Made by a program: the position numbers and the translations under genes. A DNA stretch of 64,000 nucleotides from Chitinophaga silvatica (GTDB taxonomy: Bacteria; Bacteroidota; Bacteroidia; Chitinophagales; Chitinophagaceae): contig NZ_QPMM01000006.1 in NCBI RefSeq assembly GCF_003419895.1, positions 124,001-188,000 of the forward strand, given 5' to 3'. Position 1 is the first letter of the stretch. Each line of letters begins with the position of its first letter. This document shows, in pieces, positions 17,877 to 26,931 of the stretch. The notes under the pieces are model-generated. The model ran no database searches. It was not told the origin of the DNA and saw only the letters and a program-made list of their open reading frames with translations.

Positions 17877-20800
17877 ATGTGTTTAACTAGTCTAACCGCA
17901 AACATGAAAAATGTTTGCAGGAACTTGTTATTGCCTGTCGGTTTCGTAACGATGTGCAATTTGCCGGTAATGGCAATGGGGAATGAATATTCCTTCACTG
18001 CCCCGCGTCTGAAAAGATCGGAGATTACGATTACTGGTGTAGTTACAGATTCTCAAAAACAACCGTTACCTGGTGTAACAGTTTATGATAAACAGAGTAA
18101 GAAAGGAACAGTAACAAAGATAAACGGACAATATTCAATTACGGTAGAAGAAGGTACAACATTAGTATTTACTTATATAGGGTACGATTCACAGGAAGTT
18201 GTAGTAAATGGCAAATCTGTGATCAATCTTGTTATGAAGGTTAGTAATAGTCAACTTTCTGAAGTGGTAGCTATTGGTTATCAAAAGATCAGAAAATCGG
18301 ATGTTACTGGTGCTATCAGCAGTGTGAAAAATTCAGAACTTAACCTTACAGCACCTACTGTTAGTCAGGCTTTGGTTGGTAAAGTGGCAGGTGTACAGGT
18401 TTCCCAAACCAGTGGAGCTCCATATGCCGGAACTAAAATCCGTGTACGTGGTATCGGTTCCCTGACTGCCAGTTCGGATCCTTTGTATGTAATCGACGGA
18501 TATCCTGCTGGTAACAACGTCTTCATTAATCCTGAAGATATTGAGACAATAGACATATTAAAAGACGCTGCGTCTGCAGCTATCTATGGTTCCAGAGCCT
18601 CCGGTGGTGTGGTGATGATCACTACCAAAAGAGGTAAGGATGGCAAAGGCAGATTCCAGTACGATGTACAAGCTGGTTTCAGCAACCTGGAGAAAAAAGT
18701 AAAATTGTTGGATGCTAACCAATTTATCGATCTGGTGATCGATGGACGTAACAATGCGTATAAAGATCTGGTTGTAAATTCTGGTAAACCATGGAATGAT
18801 GGTATGTTCTCAGATGATAATGCTACCAGGATATCTAAAGTTGGTAATGGCTCCAGCGTAAGTATCCCGGAAGATATTTACGATTTCAAAAATCAGAAAC
18901 GTATCGACGCAAAATACAATACAGATTGGCAAAATGTACTTTACAGAAACGCGCCGTTTCAACGTCATAACCTCTCATTCTCCGGTGGTGGGAAAGATGT
19001 GAGATACTACATGAGTGGTGGATATCAGGATCAGAATGGAATCGTGTCTAACACCGGCATGAAAACCATCAACTTCCGTTCTAACATCGATGCTGATGTT
19101 TCAAAAAAACTGAAAATAAATGGTAATGCATCTTATACTTCAACTTCAAGCAAAGAAGTAGGAGAAGGAAGATTTAGTCCAATGATGGCTTCTCTCCTGT
19201 ATATTCCATATTTACCGGCATTTGACGACAAGGGAAATTATATTAAATATGGTATGAACGAATTGGCGAACCAATTCGGATTCCAGGGAATTGAAAACCC
19301 TCTGGCTTCTGTAATGGAAACCAAAAGTAACAGATTAGGCTACAGAGGAACTATCAATGCCAATGCAACATATGAAATCATAGATAATCTCTCGTTCAAG
19401 GCTAACCTGGGTACACAGTTCTATAACGAAAAATATGATTACTACCTTCCTACCAGTTTAAGTAATGGTGGCGGTAATCCTCCTTATTCTCCATCTTCCA
19501 TCGCTGCTGCAAACGCTGTTGCTCAAACACTGACACAGATAGATAAACTGGCAGAATTCACGCTAAACTATAACAAGACTTTTAATAAACATAGTCTTAG
19601 CGCTTTGGCCGGATATTCTGCACAGGAAACTACTTCAGATAAAATCAGATTGGTAGCTAAAGGCTTCACCAGCGATTTGATTGGTGAGATCACCGACAAG
19701 GGTGCCGACCCAAGTTTATTTACATTAGATAACAACAATACAGGTAAATCTGCTAATACCCTCCTTTCTTACTTCGGTCGTATTAGTTATAATTATGCCG
19801 GCAAATATTTCCTTACAGGATCAATGCGTAGAGATGGATCTTCAAGGTTCGGACCTCTGAACAAATGGGGAACTTTCCCATCTATTGCTGCAGGATGGAG
19901 CCTCTCACAGGAAAACTGGTATAACGATTTCCTTGGTAGAAATTCAAGCGTAAAATTAAGAATGAGCTGGGGATTAAGTGGAAACAACAACATTGGAAAC
20001 TACAATGCCATTCAAACTGTAAACTCTCCTACCGGCGCCATTTTTGGAGCTAACACCATTGCTTCTGCTGTAACAATTGGTGGCGTAAAAGATCAGCGTC
20101 TGGGATGGGAGTCTACTTCTCAATATAACCTGGGTGCGGATGTTACGGTGTTCGATAATCGTTTATCCGTTATTGTTAACTATTATCTGAGCCGTTCCTT
20201 CAATCTGTTATATAACCAACCTATTTCAGCTATTTCAGGTAGTTCTTCTATCCTGACCAACCTGAAAGATAGTAAAGTACAAAACAAAGGGTTCGACATT
20301 CAACTGGATGGGCAGGTTATCAGAAAGAAAGATTTCAGTGTTAACGTAGGCGGTAATATTTCCATCAACCGTAACAAGGTATTGGATTTGGGAGCTGCCA
20401 GCTCTATTATCTCCACAGGTGCAGAACGCTCTTATCAAACACACATAACACAGGCGGGTCAACCTATTGGTATGTTCTATGGGTATAAAGTACTTGGTAG
20501 GGTAACTGAAGATCTGCTTGGCAAAGTAGCACCATCAGCTGCTAACACTAATCCGCTGAAAGTTGGTGATCTCTACTTTGAAGATGTAAATCATGATGGA
20601 GTGATCAACGATAAGGACAAACAAATAATCGGAAGCCCTTATGCTAAATTCACTTATGGCTTTAATCTCTCTGCCAACTATAAATCATTCGATATCCGTG
20701 CTTCATTCAATGGGTCTTATGGCAACCAGATATTAGACGGACAGGATTATTACCTGTATAACTTCGAAGGTTCCGGTAACCAGTATGTGCAGGTAGCCGA

Positions 20801-21146
20801 CAGATACAGAAATCCTTCTCAGCCTGGTAGCGGTTTAAACTATCGTGCATCCAGAGCCGGTACTCAAAGTAACAGCACTCGTTTGTCTTCCTTCTATTTA
20901 CAGGATGGTTCATATCTGAGACTTACTAACATCGCGTTAGGCTACACTATTCCTAAAGTCTTCGGTAAACGTATTGAAAATATAAGGGTGTATGGAAGTA
21001 TTGATAACGTAGTTACCTGGACTAAATACAAAGGATATAACCCGGATGTGGATTACAATGCCGGCGTTAACCTCACTCCAGGTGTCGATTATGGTAACTA
21101 TCCATTAGCAAGAACATTTAACCTGGGAGCTAAATTAACATTCTAA
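17877..21146 (+). CDS. SusC/RagA-type TonB-dependent outer-membrane transporter (1089 aa)
   Basis: Third SusC-type importer. The signal sequence is clearest from the internal ATG at 17904 (MKNVCRNLLLPVGFVTMCNLPVMA), but the ATG at 17877 follows an A-rich stretch typical of Bacteroidota starts, so both are possible. A carboxypeptidase-regulatory domain (ITGVVTDSQKQPLPGVTV) is followed by the plug (SEVVAIGYQKIRKSDVTGAISSV and IRVRGIGSLTASSDPLYVIDG) and a barrel ending in GAKLTF. The GYQKIRKSDVTGAISSV junction is the most common SusC subtype and matches a classical SusD downstream. A LacI-type palindrome just upstream suggests control by carbohydrate availability. Confidence 0.96.
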   Translation: MCLTSLTANMKNVCRNLLLPVGFVTMCNLPVMAMGNEYSFTAPRLKRSEITITGVVTDSQKQPLPGVTVYDKQSKKGTVTKINGQYSITVEEGTTLVFTYIGYDSQEVVVNGKSVINLVMKVSNSQLSEVVAIGYQKIRKSDVTGAISSVKNSELNLTAPTVSQALVGKVAGVQVSQTSGAPYAGTKIRVRGIGSLTASSDPLYVIDGYPAGNNVFINPEDIETIDILKDAASAAIYGSRASGGVVMITTKRGKDGKGRFQYDVQAGFSNLEKKVKLLDANQFIDLVIDGRNNAYKDLVVNSGKPWNDGMFSDDNATRISKVGNGSSVSIPEDIYDFKNQKRIDAKYNTDWQNVLYRNAPFQRHNLSFSGGGKDVRYYMSGGYQDQNGIVSNTGMKTINFRSNIDADVSKKLKINGNASYTSTSSKEVGEGRFSPMMASLLYIPYLPAFDDKGNYIKYGMNELANQFGFQGIENPLASVMETKSNRLGYRGTINANATYEIIDNLSFKANLGTQFYNEKYDYYLPTSLSNGGGNPPYSPSSIAAANAVAQTLTQIDKLAEFTLNYNKTFNKHSLSALAGYSAQETTSDKIRLVAKGFTSDLIGEITDKGADPSLFTLDNNNTGKSANTLLSYFGRISYNYAGKYFLTGSMRRDGSSRFGPLNKWGTFPSIAAGWSLSQENWYNDFLGRNSSVKLRMSWGLSGNNNIGNYNAIQTVNSPTGAIFGANTIASAVTIGGVKDQRLGWESTSQYNLGADVTVFDNRLSVIVNYYLSRSFNLLYNQPISAISGSSSILTNLKDSKVQNKGFDIQLDGQVIRKKDFSVNVGGNISINRNKVLDLGAASSIISTGAERSYQTHITQAGQPIGMFYGYKVLGRVTEDLLGKVAPSAANTNPLKVGDLYFEDVNHDGVINDKDKQIIGSPYAKFTYGFNLSANYKSFDIRASFNGSYGNQILDGQDYYLYNFEGSGNQYVQVADRYRNPSQPGSGLNYRASRAGTQSNSTRLSSFYLQDGSYLRLTNIALGYTIPKVFGKRIENIRVYGSIDNVVTWTKYKGYNPDVDYNAGVNLTPGVDYGNYPLARTFNLGAKLTF

Positions 21147-21167
21147 AGTCCATTCAAAAAAATAGCA

Positions 21168-22691
21168 ATGAGAAGATATACAAGCATATTAATGCTGGCT
21201 ACAATATCACTGGTATCGTGCAGTAAAGATTTTATAGAGAAGAACAATCCAAACGGTACTACCGTGAATGATTTCTTCACATCCGAGAATAGTGTATTGC
21301 TGGCCGTAAACGGAGCATACAGCACCTTGAGGGGAAGTGATAATATCGGAGAAAACAGTGGCTTATATACCGACGAACGTTCTGATGATACCGGACGTGA
21401 TGATGCGCAGTCAAATGCCGGAGAACCATTTCAGTTCAACGACTTCAGCCTGCTTCCTGGTAATACATACCTGAAAAGGCATTGGCTGAGTTTATACCAG
21501 ACTATAACTCAATGTAACACCATTACCACAAACATCGATAAAGTTAGTTTTGCTAACCAGGATACTAAAGCTCAATACCTGGCAGAAGCAAAGTTTATAC
21601 GTGCGATGATCTATTTTCACCTGGTAAGGAAATGGGGTGATGTGCCATTGATCACAAAAACACTGAACAGTACGGAAGAGATCACTGCAAATACTTACCG
21701 TCAGCCTCAGGCAACGGTGTATGCACAGATCGTATCTGATTTAAAAGATGCCTTACAAAGTAAGCTGCCTGATCTGCAAACCGGAGCGGGTGTTGGGCGT
21801 GCTTCCAAAGCCGCAATCAATGGACTACTCGGACAGGTGTATCTGACAATGGCTACGACTTTTGACAACAATAAAGCCGAAAACCTGACTAATGCCAAAA
21901 CGTACCTGACAGCTGCCTATAATATGCGTGCGTTCGGTAAACTGAGTGAGATTTCTTATGCTGATGTTTTTGATGTTAGCAAGAAAGTAGGCAATAAGGA
22001 GATGATTTTCCAGATTGTTTACAAACAGGGTGATATCACTTACGGTTCCAGCATTGCTGCCAATAATCAGGCGTTGGGAGAAACTATCAACTCACAAAAG
22101 AAAGCATTGGGTGTTGGTGGAAATGTTAAGCATGATCTGATTCTCGATTATGAACCAAATGATCTGAGGAAAACTTTCTCTGTAAAATTTGCTGCCAATA
22201 CGCAGGTACAGGATTGGTTTGTAACCAAATATCGTGATGCCAGCGATGCTGCCGGTGTTAATGGTTATGGAGGAAATGATATGCCGATAATGAGATATGC
22301 CGATATTATACTTATGCTTGCAGAAGTAAATATGCTGCAGGGTAACGATGCTGAAGCTATTACATTCCTGGATATGGTTCGTGAAAGAGCAGGTATGCCT
22401 TTATATGCAGTGGCAAAATTGGACCCTGATTATAAGGCTAAGTATCCAACACTGAAACTGGCTATTTTACATGAACGTAGAGTAGAGTTGGCATTCGAAC
22501 ACCAAAGGTGGTTCGACCTGCTGAGATTCTTTACTACTAAGGAGCTGGTTACTTTTTTCAAAGAGAAGTCACAGGCCAACTATGGAAATGCAAAACTGTC
22601 TAACTTTACAGAAAAAGACCGCTACTTTCCAATTCCTTTTGATGAGTATAAACTCAATCCGGAAAAAATGTACCAGAATTTTGGGTATTAA
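21168..22691 (+). CDS. SusD/RagB-type nutrient-binding lipoprotein (507 aa)
   Basis: Partner of the SusC gene ending 21 bp upstream. The lipobox LVSC gives acylated Cys18. Typical SusD segments are present: FTSENSVLLAVNGAYSTLRG, AEAKFIRAMIYFHLVRKWGDVPLIT, ADIILMLAEVNMLQG and ILHERRVELAFEHQRWFDLLRF, followed by the terminal YFPIPFDEYKLNPEKMYQN. The RR-ELAFEHQRWFDLLR motif and length are fully standard. It closes the transcription unit, since a 17-bp perfect hairpin follows. Confidence 0.97.
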   Translation: MRRYTSILMLATISLVSCSKDFIEKNNPNGTTVNDFFTSENSVLLAVNGAYSTLRGSDNIGENSGLYTDERSDDTGRDDAQSNAGEPFQFNDFSLLPGNTYLKRHWLSLYQTITQCNTITTNIDKVSFANQDTKAQYLAEAKFIRAMIYFHLVRKWGDVPLITKTLNSTEEITANTYRQPQATVYAQIVSDLKDALQSKLPDLQTGAGVGRASKAAINGLLGQVYLTMATTFDNNKAENLTNAKTYLTAAYNMRAFGKLSEISYADVFDVSKKVGNKEMIFQIVYKQGDITYGSSIAANNQALGETINSQKKALGVGGNVKHDLILDYEPNDLRKTFSVKFAANTQVQDWFVTKYRDASDAAGVNGYGGNDMPIMRYADIILMLAEVNMLQGNDAEAITFLDMVRERAGMPLYAVAKLDPDYKAKYPTLKLAILHERRVELAFEHQRWFDLLRFFTTKELVTFFKEKSQANYGNAKLSNFTEKDRYFPIPFDEYKLNPEKMYQNFGY

Positions 22692-22709
22692 TAACGATTA
22701 CCAAACATA

Positions 22710-22750
22710 AAAACAGGCTGTTTCAGAAATAATCTGAAACAGCCTGTTTT
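22710..22750. terminator. Bidirectional terminator between SusD 3 and the PDZ gene
   Basis: A perfect 17-bp stem (22710-22726 with 22734-22750, core ACAGGCTGTTTCAG) with a 7-nt loop is flanked by A and T runs on both sides. It serves both convergent genes. Confidence 0.9.
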
Positions 22751-22765
22751 ATTAATATTTTACAA

Positions 22766-23758
22766 CTACAGATCTGCTCGATGTAGTTTCTTAGGTATTT
22801 TTATTGAAATTGGCGCTACTTGTCCATCACGTTTAACCTTCGCCGTTACTTCGGTTTTCTCCTGATTTTCCTTGTAGGTTTTGGATAACTCGCTGGCCGA
22901 TTTGATTGGCTTACCGGCTAACTCAATAACAATATCTTCTTCCTGGAAACCAGCTTTTTCTGCAGGGGAATCCGGTGTAACATTAATTACTTCAGCCCCT
23001 TCTCCATCCTGAGTATCTTGTACCTGCAAGCCTAGTTTGGTGCTATTATCGCCCAGGCTGAACCAATCGCCTCCCTGGCCACGATTTCCGCCTCCCGGAG
23101 GTAATGTAAAGATTCGTGGACCTGGAAAAACACCCAGATCTTCTGATTTTACAGATTTGCGTTCACCAAGGGTTACAGCAACTTTATTTGATTTGCCACT
23201 TCTTAGATAGCTTACTGTAATTTTATCTTGTGGCTTGTATTCACTTATTTTTTCGAATAGTTCTTCTGGTTCATTGATTTTTTCGTCATCAATGGCAGTA
23301 ATAATATCGCCGGTTTTTAGCCCCGCTTTTTCAGCAGGAGTTCCTTTTCCTATTGTTTTAATGGTAACACCAGTAGCCGCTTTCTTTTCTGTGATTACGC
23401 CCAAAACAGCTTTATTTGGGATAATCTCATTGCTTTCTTCATCATCTGCAAATCCAAAATTTCCAAAACCATTGAAATTATTGAAGTTTACAGCATTTCC
23501 ATCCCTGGGAGTAATCTTTCTCCTGAATACAGAAATATCGGGATTCGAGAACTGATCTAATTTTTTACCATCCACGAACACTTCACCATCTTTAATTTCA
23601 ACATTAACACTGGCGTTTTTAGAATTCTTGTGTTTGATCACAATTTCATCAAACTCGCCAAGTTGTGTACTTTGTTTACTCCTGGTTTGTGCATATGTTG
23701 TATCAGGTAATAGGAATATAAAACCCGCCAACGAGAGGAGTTGTAGTAACCTGGTCAT
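22766..23758 (-). CDS. Secreted double-PDZ protein without protease domain (330 aa)
   Basis: An exported protein likely acting as a periplasmic peptide-binding adaptor. The signal peptide ends near TTYAQ (residues 1-24). A first PDZ domain (about 112-195) has VLGVITEKKAATGVTIKTIGKGTPAEKAGLKTGDII. A second (about 238-325) has LGLQVQDTQDGEGAEVINVTPDSPAEKAGFQEEDIV. These are the paired PDZ repeats of HtrA/DegP proteases, but no trypsin-like catalytic domain (GNSGG) precedes them. Residues 35-100 hold a short beta region that varies in charge. It may scaffold or chaperone rather than cleave. Divergent spacing and terminators make it a single-gene unit. Confidence 0.88.
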   Translation of the reverse strand: MTRLLQLLSLAGFIFLLPDTTYAQTRSKQSTQLGEFDEIVIKHKNSKNASVNVEIKDGEVFVDGKKLDQFSNPDISVFRRKITPRDGNAVNFNNFNGFGNFGFADDEESNEIIPNKAVLGVITEKKAATGVTIKTIGKGTPAEKAGLKTGDIITAIDDEKINEPEELFEKISEYKPQDKITVSYLRSGKSNKVAVTLGERKSVKSEDLGVFPGPRIFTLPPGGGNRGQGGDWFSLGDNSTKLGLQVQDTQDGEGAEVINVTPDSPAEKAGFQEEDIVIELAGKPIKSASELSKTYKENQEKTEVTAKVKRDGQVAPISIKIPKKLHRADL

Positions 23759-23899
23759 ATCACAACGAAATTTTGTTTAAGTAAAAATCAACTAGTCCGA
23801 CAAAATTAATGGGAGGGTTAGGTAAGAAAAAGTTAAAAAAGTGGGTTATACTAATGATTACACTATAGCGCTGGATTTTGTTGTACCGCAGAGAGCAAT

Positions 23900-23942
23900 A
23901 AAAAAGCGCCCGTAATAGTCTTTTTTATTACGAGCGCCTTTA
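23900..23942 (-). terminator. Terminator for alaS
   Basis: On the minus strand GGCGCTCGTAATA pairs with TATTACGGGCGCT (one G-U) and is followed by a run of T residues, 11 bp after the alaS stop. Confidence 0.8.
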
Positions 23943-23953
23943 TAATGAAAGAG

Positions 23954-26569
23954 TTATAATAATTGTTTGATAGCGGAAACAACCTGATCTAATTTATCGG
24001 TTTCCTGTCCGCCTGCGGTAGCAAAAGTTTTTTGTCCGCCGCCTCCGCCTTTGATTAATGGTGCAATACGCTCTTTAATAATTTTCGGAGCTTCCCAGCC
24101 TTTATCGGCTACTAATTTCTCGTCAATTGTTAGTGCTACGCTTGCTTTCCCTCCGATGTTGGCTGCAAAAATTAACACATGGTCAGGTATTTCGCTCTTT
24201 AATTGAATAGAGAGTTGTTTTAAACCTTCTGCATTACTTACATGCACAACTTTTCCAAGGAAATTGATTCCATTGATCTGCTCGGCCTGCGAGCGCAGAC
24301 TGTTGGCCAGTGTACGTACCTTTTCCAGTTCCAGGGCTTCCAGTTGTTTTTCCAGAGAAGATTTGTCCTGTAACAGCGTTTCTACGGTTTTAACTGGTTC
24401 CTTTGGATTTTTCAGGGTGGCCTTAATTTCTTTTAGTTGTTGCAGTTGCTCGTTGATATATGCTTCAGCTTTACTACCAGTTACGGCTTCCACTCTACGT
24501 ACACCTGCTGCTACAGCGGCTTCAGAAACAAATTTGAATTGTCCGAGTTCTCCTGTTGCTCCAACGTGGGTTCCGCCGCAAAGTTCAACGCTATAGGAAG
24601 GGTCCATAATCACCACTCTTACAGTATCTCCGTATTTTTCGCCAAACAAAGCCATGGCACCAAGTTGCAGGGCTTCGTCCTTAGACATTTCCTTTATTAC
24701 AACAGGTACGTTTTCTCTGATTTTTTTGTTGACAATGGCTTCAATTTGCGCCAGTTCTTCGTCAGAAACTTTAGCAAAATGAGAGAAGTCGAAACGCAGG
24801 GCTTCTGCATTCACCAGAGAACCTTTTTGTGCGACGTGTGTACCCAATACCTGGCGTAATGCGGAATGCAGCAGGTGGGTAGCACTGTGATGGCGTTCTG
24901 TATTTGCTCTTGTTTCCTTATCTACTTTAGCTTTAACAACAGCCTTAGGATTAGAAGGAAGTTTATCTGCAAAATGAATAGTCAGATTATTTTCTTTTTT
25001 GGTATCAGAAACGTGGATGGTTTCATCGTCGAACTGGAGGATACCATGATCTCCTACTTGTCCGCCGCTTTCAGCATAGAAAGGAGTTTGCCCCAGTACC
25101 AGCTGGAACTGTTCTTTACCTTTTGCTTTAACGGTACGGTATTTCAGCAGTTTGGTAGTGGATTCCAGTTGTTCGTAACCAACAAAGATCGAATTGGGAG
25201 TTTCATCCAAAACAACCCAGTCGCCGGTATCTAATTCGGTAGCAGCGCGGGAACGGTCCTTTTGTTGCTGCATAGCTACTTCGAAGCCTTTCTCGTCAAC
25301 TGTGAATCCGTTTTCGGCGGCAATCAGGTTTGTAAGATCTAATGGGAATCCGTAAGTATCGTTGAGTTCAAATGCGGTAGCGCCATCAATTACTTTGGAG
25401 GTTGCATGCTGCATGAAGTCTTCGATTCTGCGGATACCACTTTCGAGAGTACGTAGGAAGTTATTTTCTTCTTCAAAAATCACTTTTTTCACAAAATCGA
25501 CTTGTGCTTCCAGTTCAGGGAATACATTGGAAAACTGGGCAGCCAGTACTGGTACGATTTCATGGAGCAGCGGTTTTCTTACATCCAGGAAGGAGAAGTA
25601 GTAACGTACGGCTCTGCGGAGGATACGACGGATAACATAACCTGCACCGTTGCTGGCAGGGAGCTGTCCATCGGCGATGGTAAAGGAGATGGCCCTAACG
25701 TGATCGGCGATTACGCGGAAGGCAACATCTTTTTTATCATCACTGAAAGTATATTTTTTACCTACTAATGTTTCGGTAAAGTGGATGGTATTGGTAAACA
25801 GATCAGTATCGTAGTTGCTGGTTTTGCCTTGTAAGACCCTTACTAGCCTTTCGAGGCCCATACCGGTATCTACATGCTTTGCAGGGAGTGTAACCAGGGA
25901 ACCATCTTTTTGCCTGTTGAACTGCATGAATACATTGTTCCAGATTTCAATCACCTGTGGATGGTCGGCATTTACGAGGGTTTTACCATCTACGAGTTTT
26001 CTTTCCGAGTCTGGCCGGCAGTCGACATGAATTTCGGAGCAAGGTCCGCAAGGGCCGGTATCTCCCATTTCCCAGAAGTTATCTTTTTTGTTTCCGAGGA
26101 GGATTCTGTCTTCCGCGATATGTTCTTTCCAGAAATTGTAGGCTTCATCATCTTTAGGGATGTTTTCTTTGGAGTCGCCTTCAAAAACTGTAACGTATAA
26201 TCTATCTTTTGAAAGTTTATAAACTTCGGTGAGCAGTTCCCAGCTCATGGCGATGGCTTCTTTCTTGAAATAGTCGCCAAAGCTCCAGTTACCAAGCATT
26301 TCAAACATGGTATGGTGGTAGGTATCTATACCTACTTCTTCCAGATCGTTTTGTTTTCCACTAACGCGCAAGCATTTTTGGGTATCGGCTACTCTTTTGT
26401 GAGGAGGAACGCGATTACCTAAAAAATAGTCTTTAAACTGATTCATACCGGCGTTGGTAAACATCAGGGTAGGGTCATTTTTAATAACGATTGGGGCCGA
26501 TGGAACTATCTGATGCCCTTTAGACGCAAAAAAATCCAAGAATTGCTGTCTTATTTCTGACGCTGTCAT
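23954..26569 (-). CDS. alaS: Alanine--tRNA ligase
   Basis: Charges tRNA(Ala) and edits mis-acylated Ser/Gly-tRNA(Ala). The class II aminoacylation core opens with EIRQQFLDFFASKGHQIVPS and contains FTNAGMNQFKDYFLG and HHTMFEMLGNWSFGDYFK. The editing domain has the zinc-binding HSATH (His561, His565) and CGGTH (Cys664, His668). The C-terminal DHHA1 domain carries KGGGGGQKTFATAGGQ. Length 871 aa is normal. The gene is flanked by its own terminator and a 362-bp upstream gap; no T-box is recognisable there. Confidence 0.99.
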   Translation of the reverse strand: MTASEIRQQFLDFFASKGHQIVPSAPIVIKNDPTLMFTNAGMNQFKDYFLGNRVPPHKRVADTQKCLRVSGKQNDLEEVGIDTYHHTMFEMLGNWSFGDYFKKEAIAMSWELLTEVYKLSKDRLYVTVFEGDSKENIPKDDEAYNFWKEHIAEDRILLGNKKDNFWEMGDTGPCGPCSEIHVDCRPDSERKLVDGKTLVNADHPQVIEIWNNVFMQFNRQKDGSLVTLPAKHVDTGMGLERLVRVLQGKTSNYDTDLFTNTIHFTETLVGKKYTFSDDKKDVAFRVIADHVRAISFTIADGQLPASNGAGYVIRRILRRAVRYYFSFLDVRKPLLHEIVPVLAAQFSNVFPELEAQVDFVKKVIFEEENNFLRTLESGIRRIEDFMQHATSKVIDGATAFELNDTYGFPLDLTNLIAAENGFTVDEKGFEVAMQQQKDRSRAATELDTGDWVVLDETPNSIFVGYEQLESTTKLLKYRTVKAKGKEQFQLVLGQTPFYAESGGQVGDHGILQFDDETIHVSDTKKENNLTIHFADKLPSNPKAVVKAKVDKETRANTERHHSATHLLHSALRQVLGTHVAQKGSLVNAEALRFDFSHFAKVSDEELAQIEAIVNKKIRENVPVVIKEMSKDEALQLGAMALFGEKYGDTVRVVIMDPSYSVELCGGTHVGATGELGQFKFVSEAAVAAGVRRVEAVTGSKAEAYINEQLQQLKEIKATLKNPKEPVKTVETLLQDKSSLEKQLEALELEKVRTLANSLRSQAEQINGINFLGKVVHVSNAEGLKQLSIQLKSEIPDHVLIFAANIGGKASVALTIDEKLVADKGWEAPKIIKERIAPLIKGGGGGQKTFATAGGQETDKLDQVVSAIKQLL

Positions 26570-26931
26570 ATATATTGGTATGAATTAATATGTATTTTTT
26601 ATTTTATATAAACACCTCGGTTTATGAGGTGCTTGTGCTTTGTTTATCAAGCTCTTACAAAGTAGTTAGAAATTAGACATTCAAAAGGTTGATGTTTTAA
26701 TCTAATTACATTAGGTTTGTGCGCCTGATTTTCCCGCCGTATTAAAGGGGAGTGCAAAAATATTGAAACCTGTAAGATTATGCAAAAACAGGTTGTATTA
26801 CCCTAAAATAACTTATGTGGGAGGAGCAGAAATGCCAACTAAAACTCTAGCATCCATCAGTTTGTGCCTCGTGAAATAAATCTGCTGTCATAGCGTTTTG
26901 CGCATTATGGCGCATAAAGTACACCCGGTGC
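26570..26931. other. Gene-free divergent region between alaS and the M23 peptidase
   Basis: No gene is visible in this 362-bp gap. It contains a small hairpin (CACCTC with GAGGTG, 26613-26631) close to the alaS start, another inverted repeat (AACCTGT with ACAGGTT, 26767-26794), and a TGCGC-n6-GCGCA element about 25 bp before the M23 start. The promoters of both divergent genes must lie here but no clear TAnnTTTG match was found. Confidence 0.4.

Noticed and set aside
24264..26200. Multiple plus-strand open frames of 60-140 codons opposite alaS
   Set aside because: They lie antisense to a fully conserved alaS and have no motif, promoter or signal; they reflect codon bias of the real gene.
26570..26931. 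T-box riboswitch or tRNA upstream of alaS
   Set aside because: Small hairpins are present, but no T-box sequence, anti-terminator or cloverleaf can be recognised.
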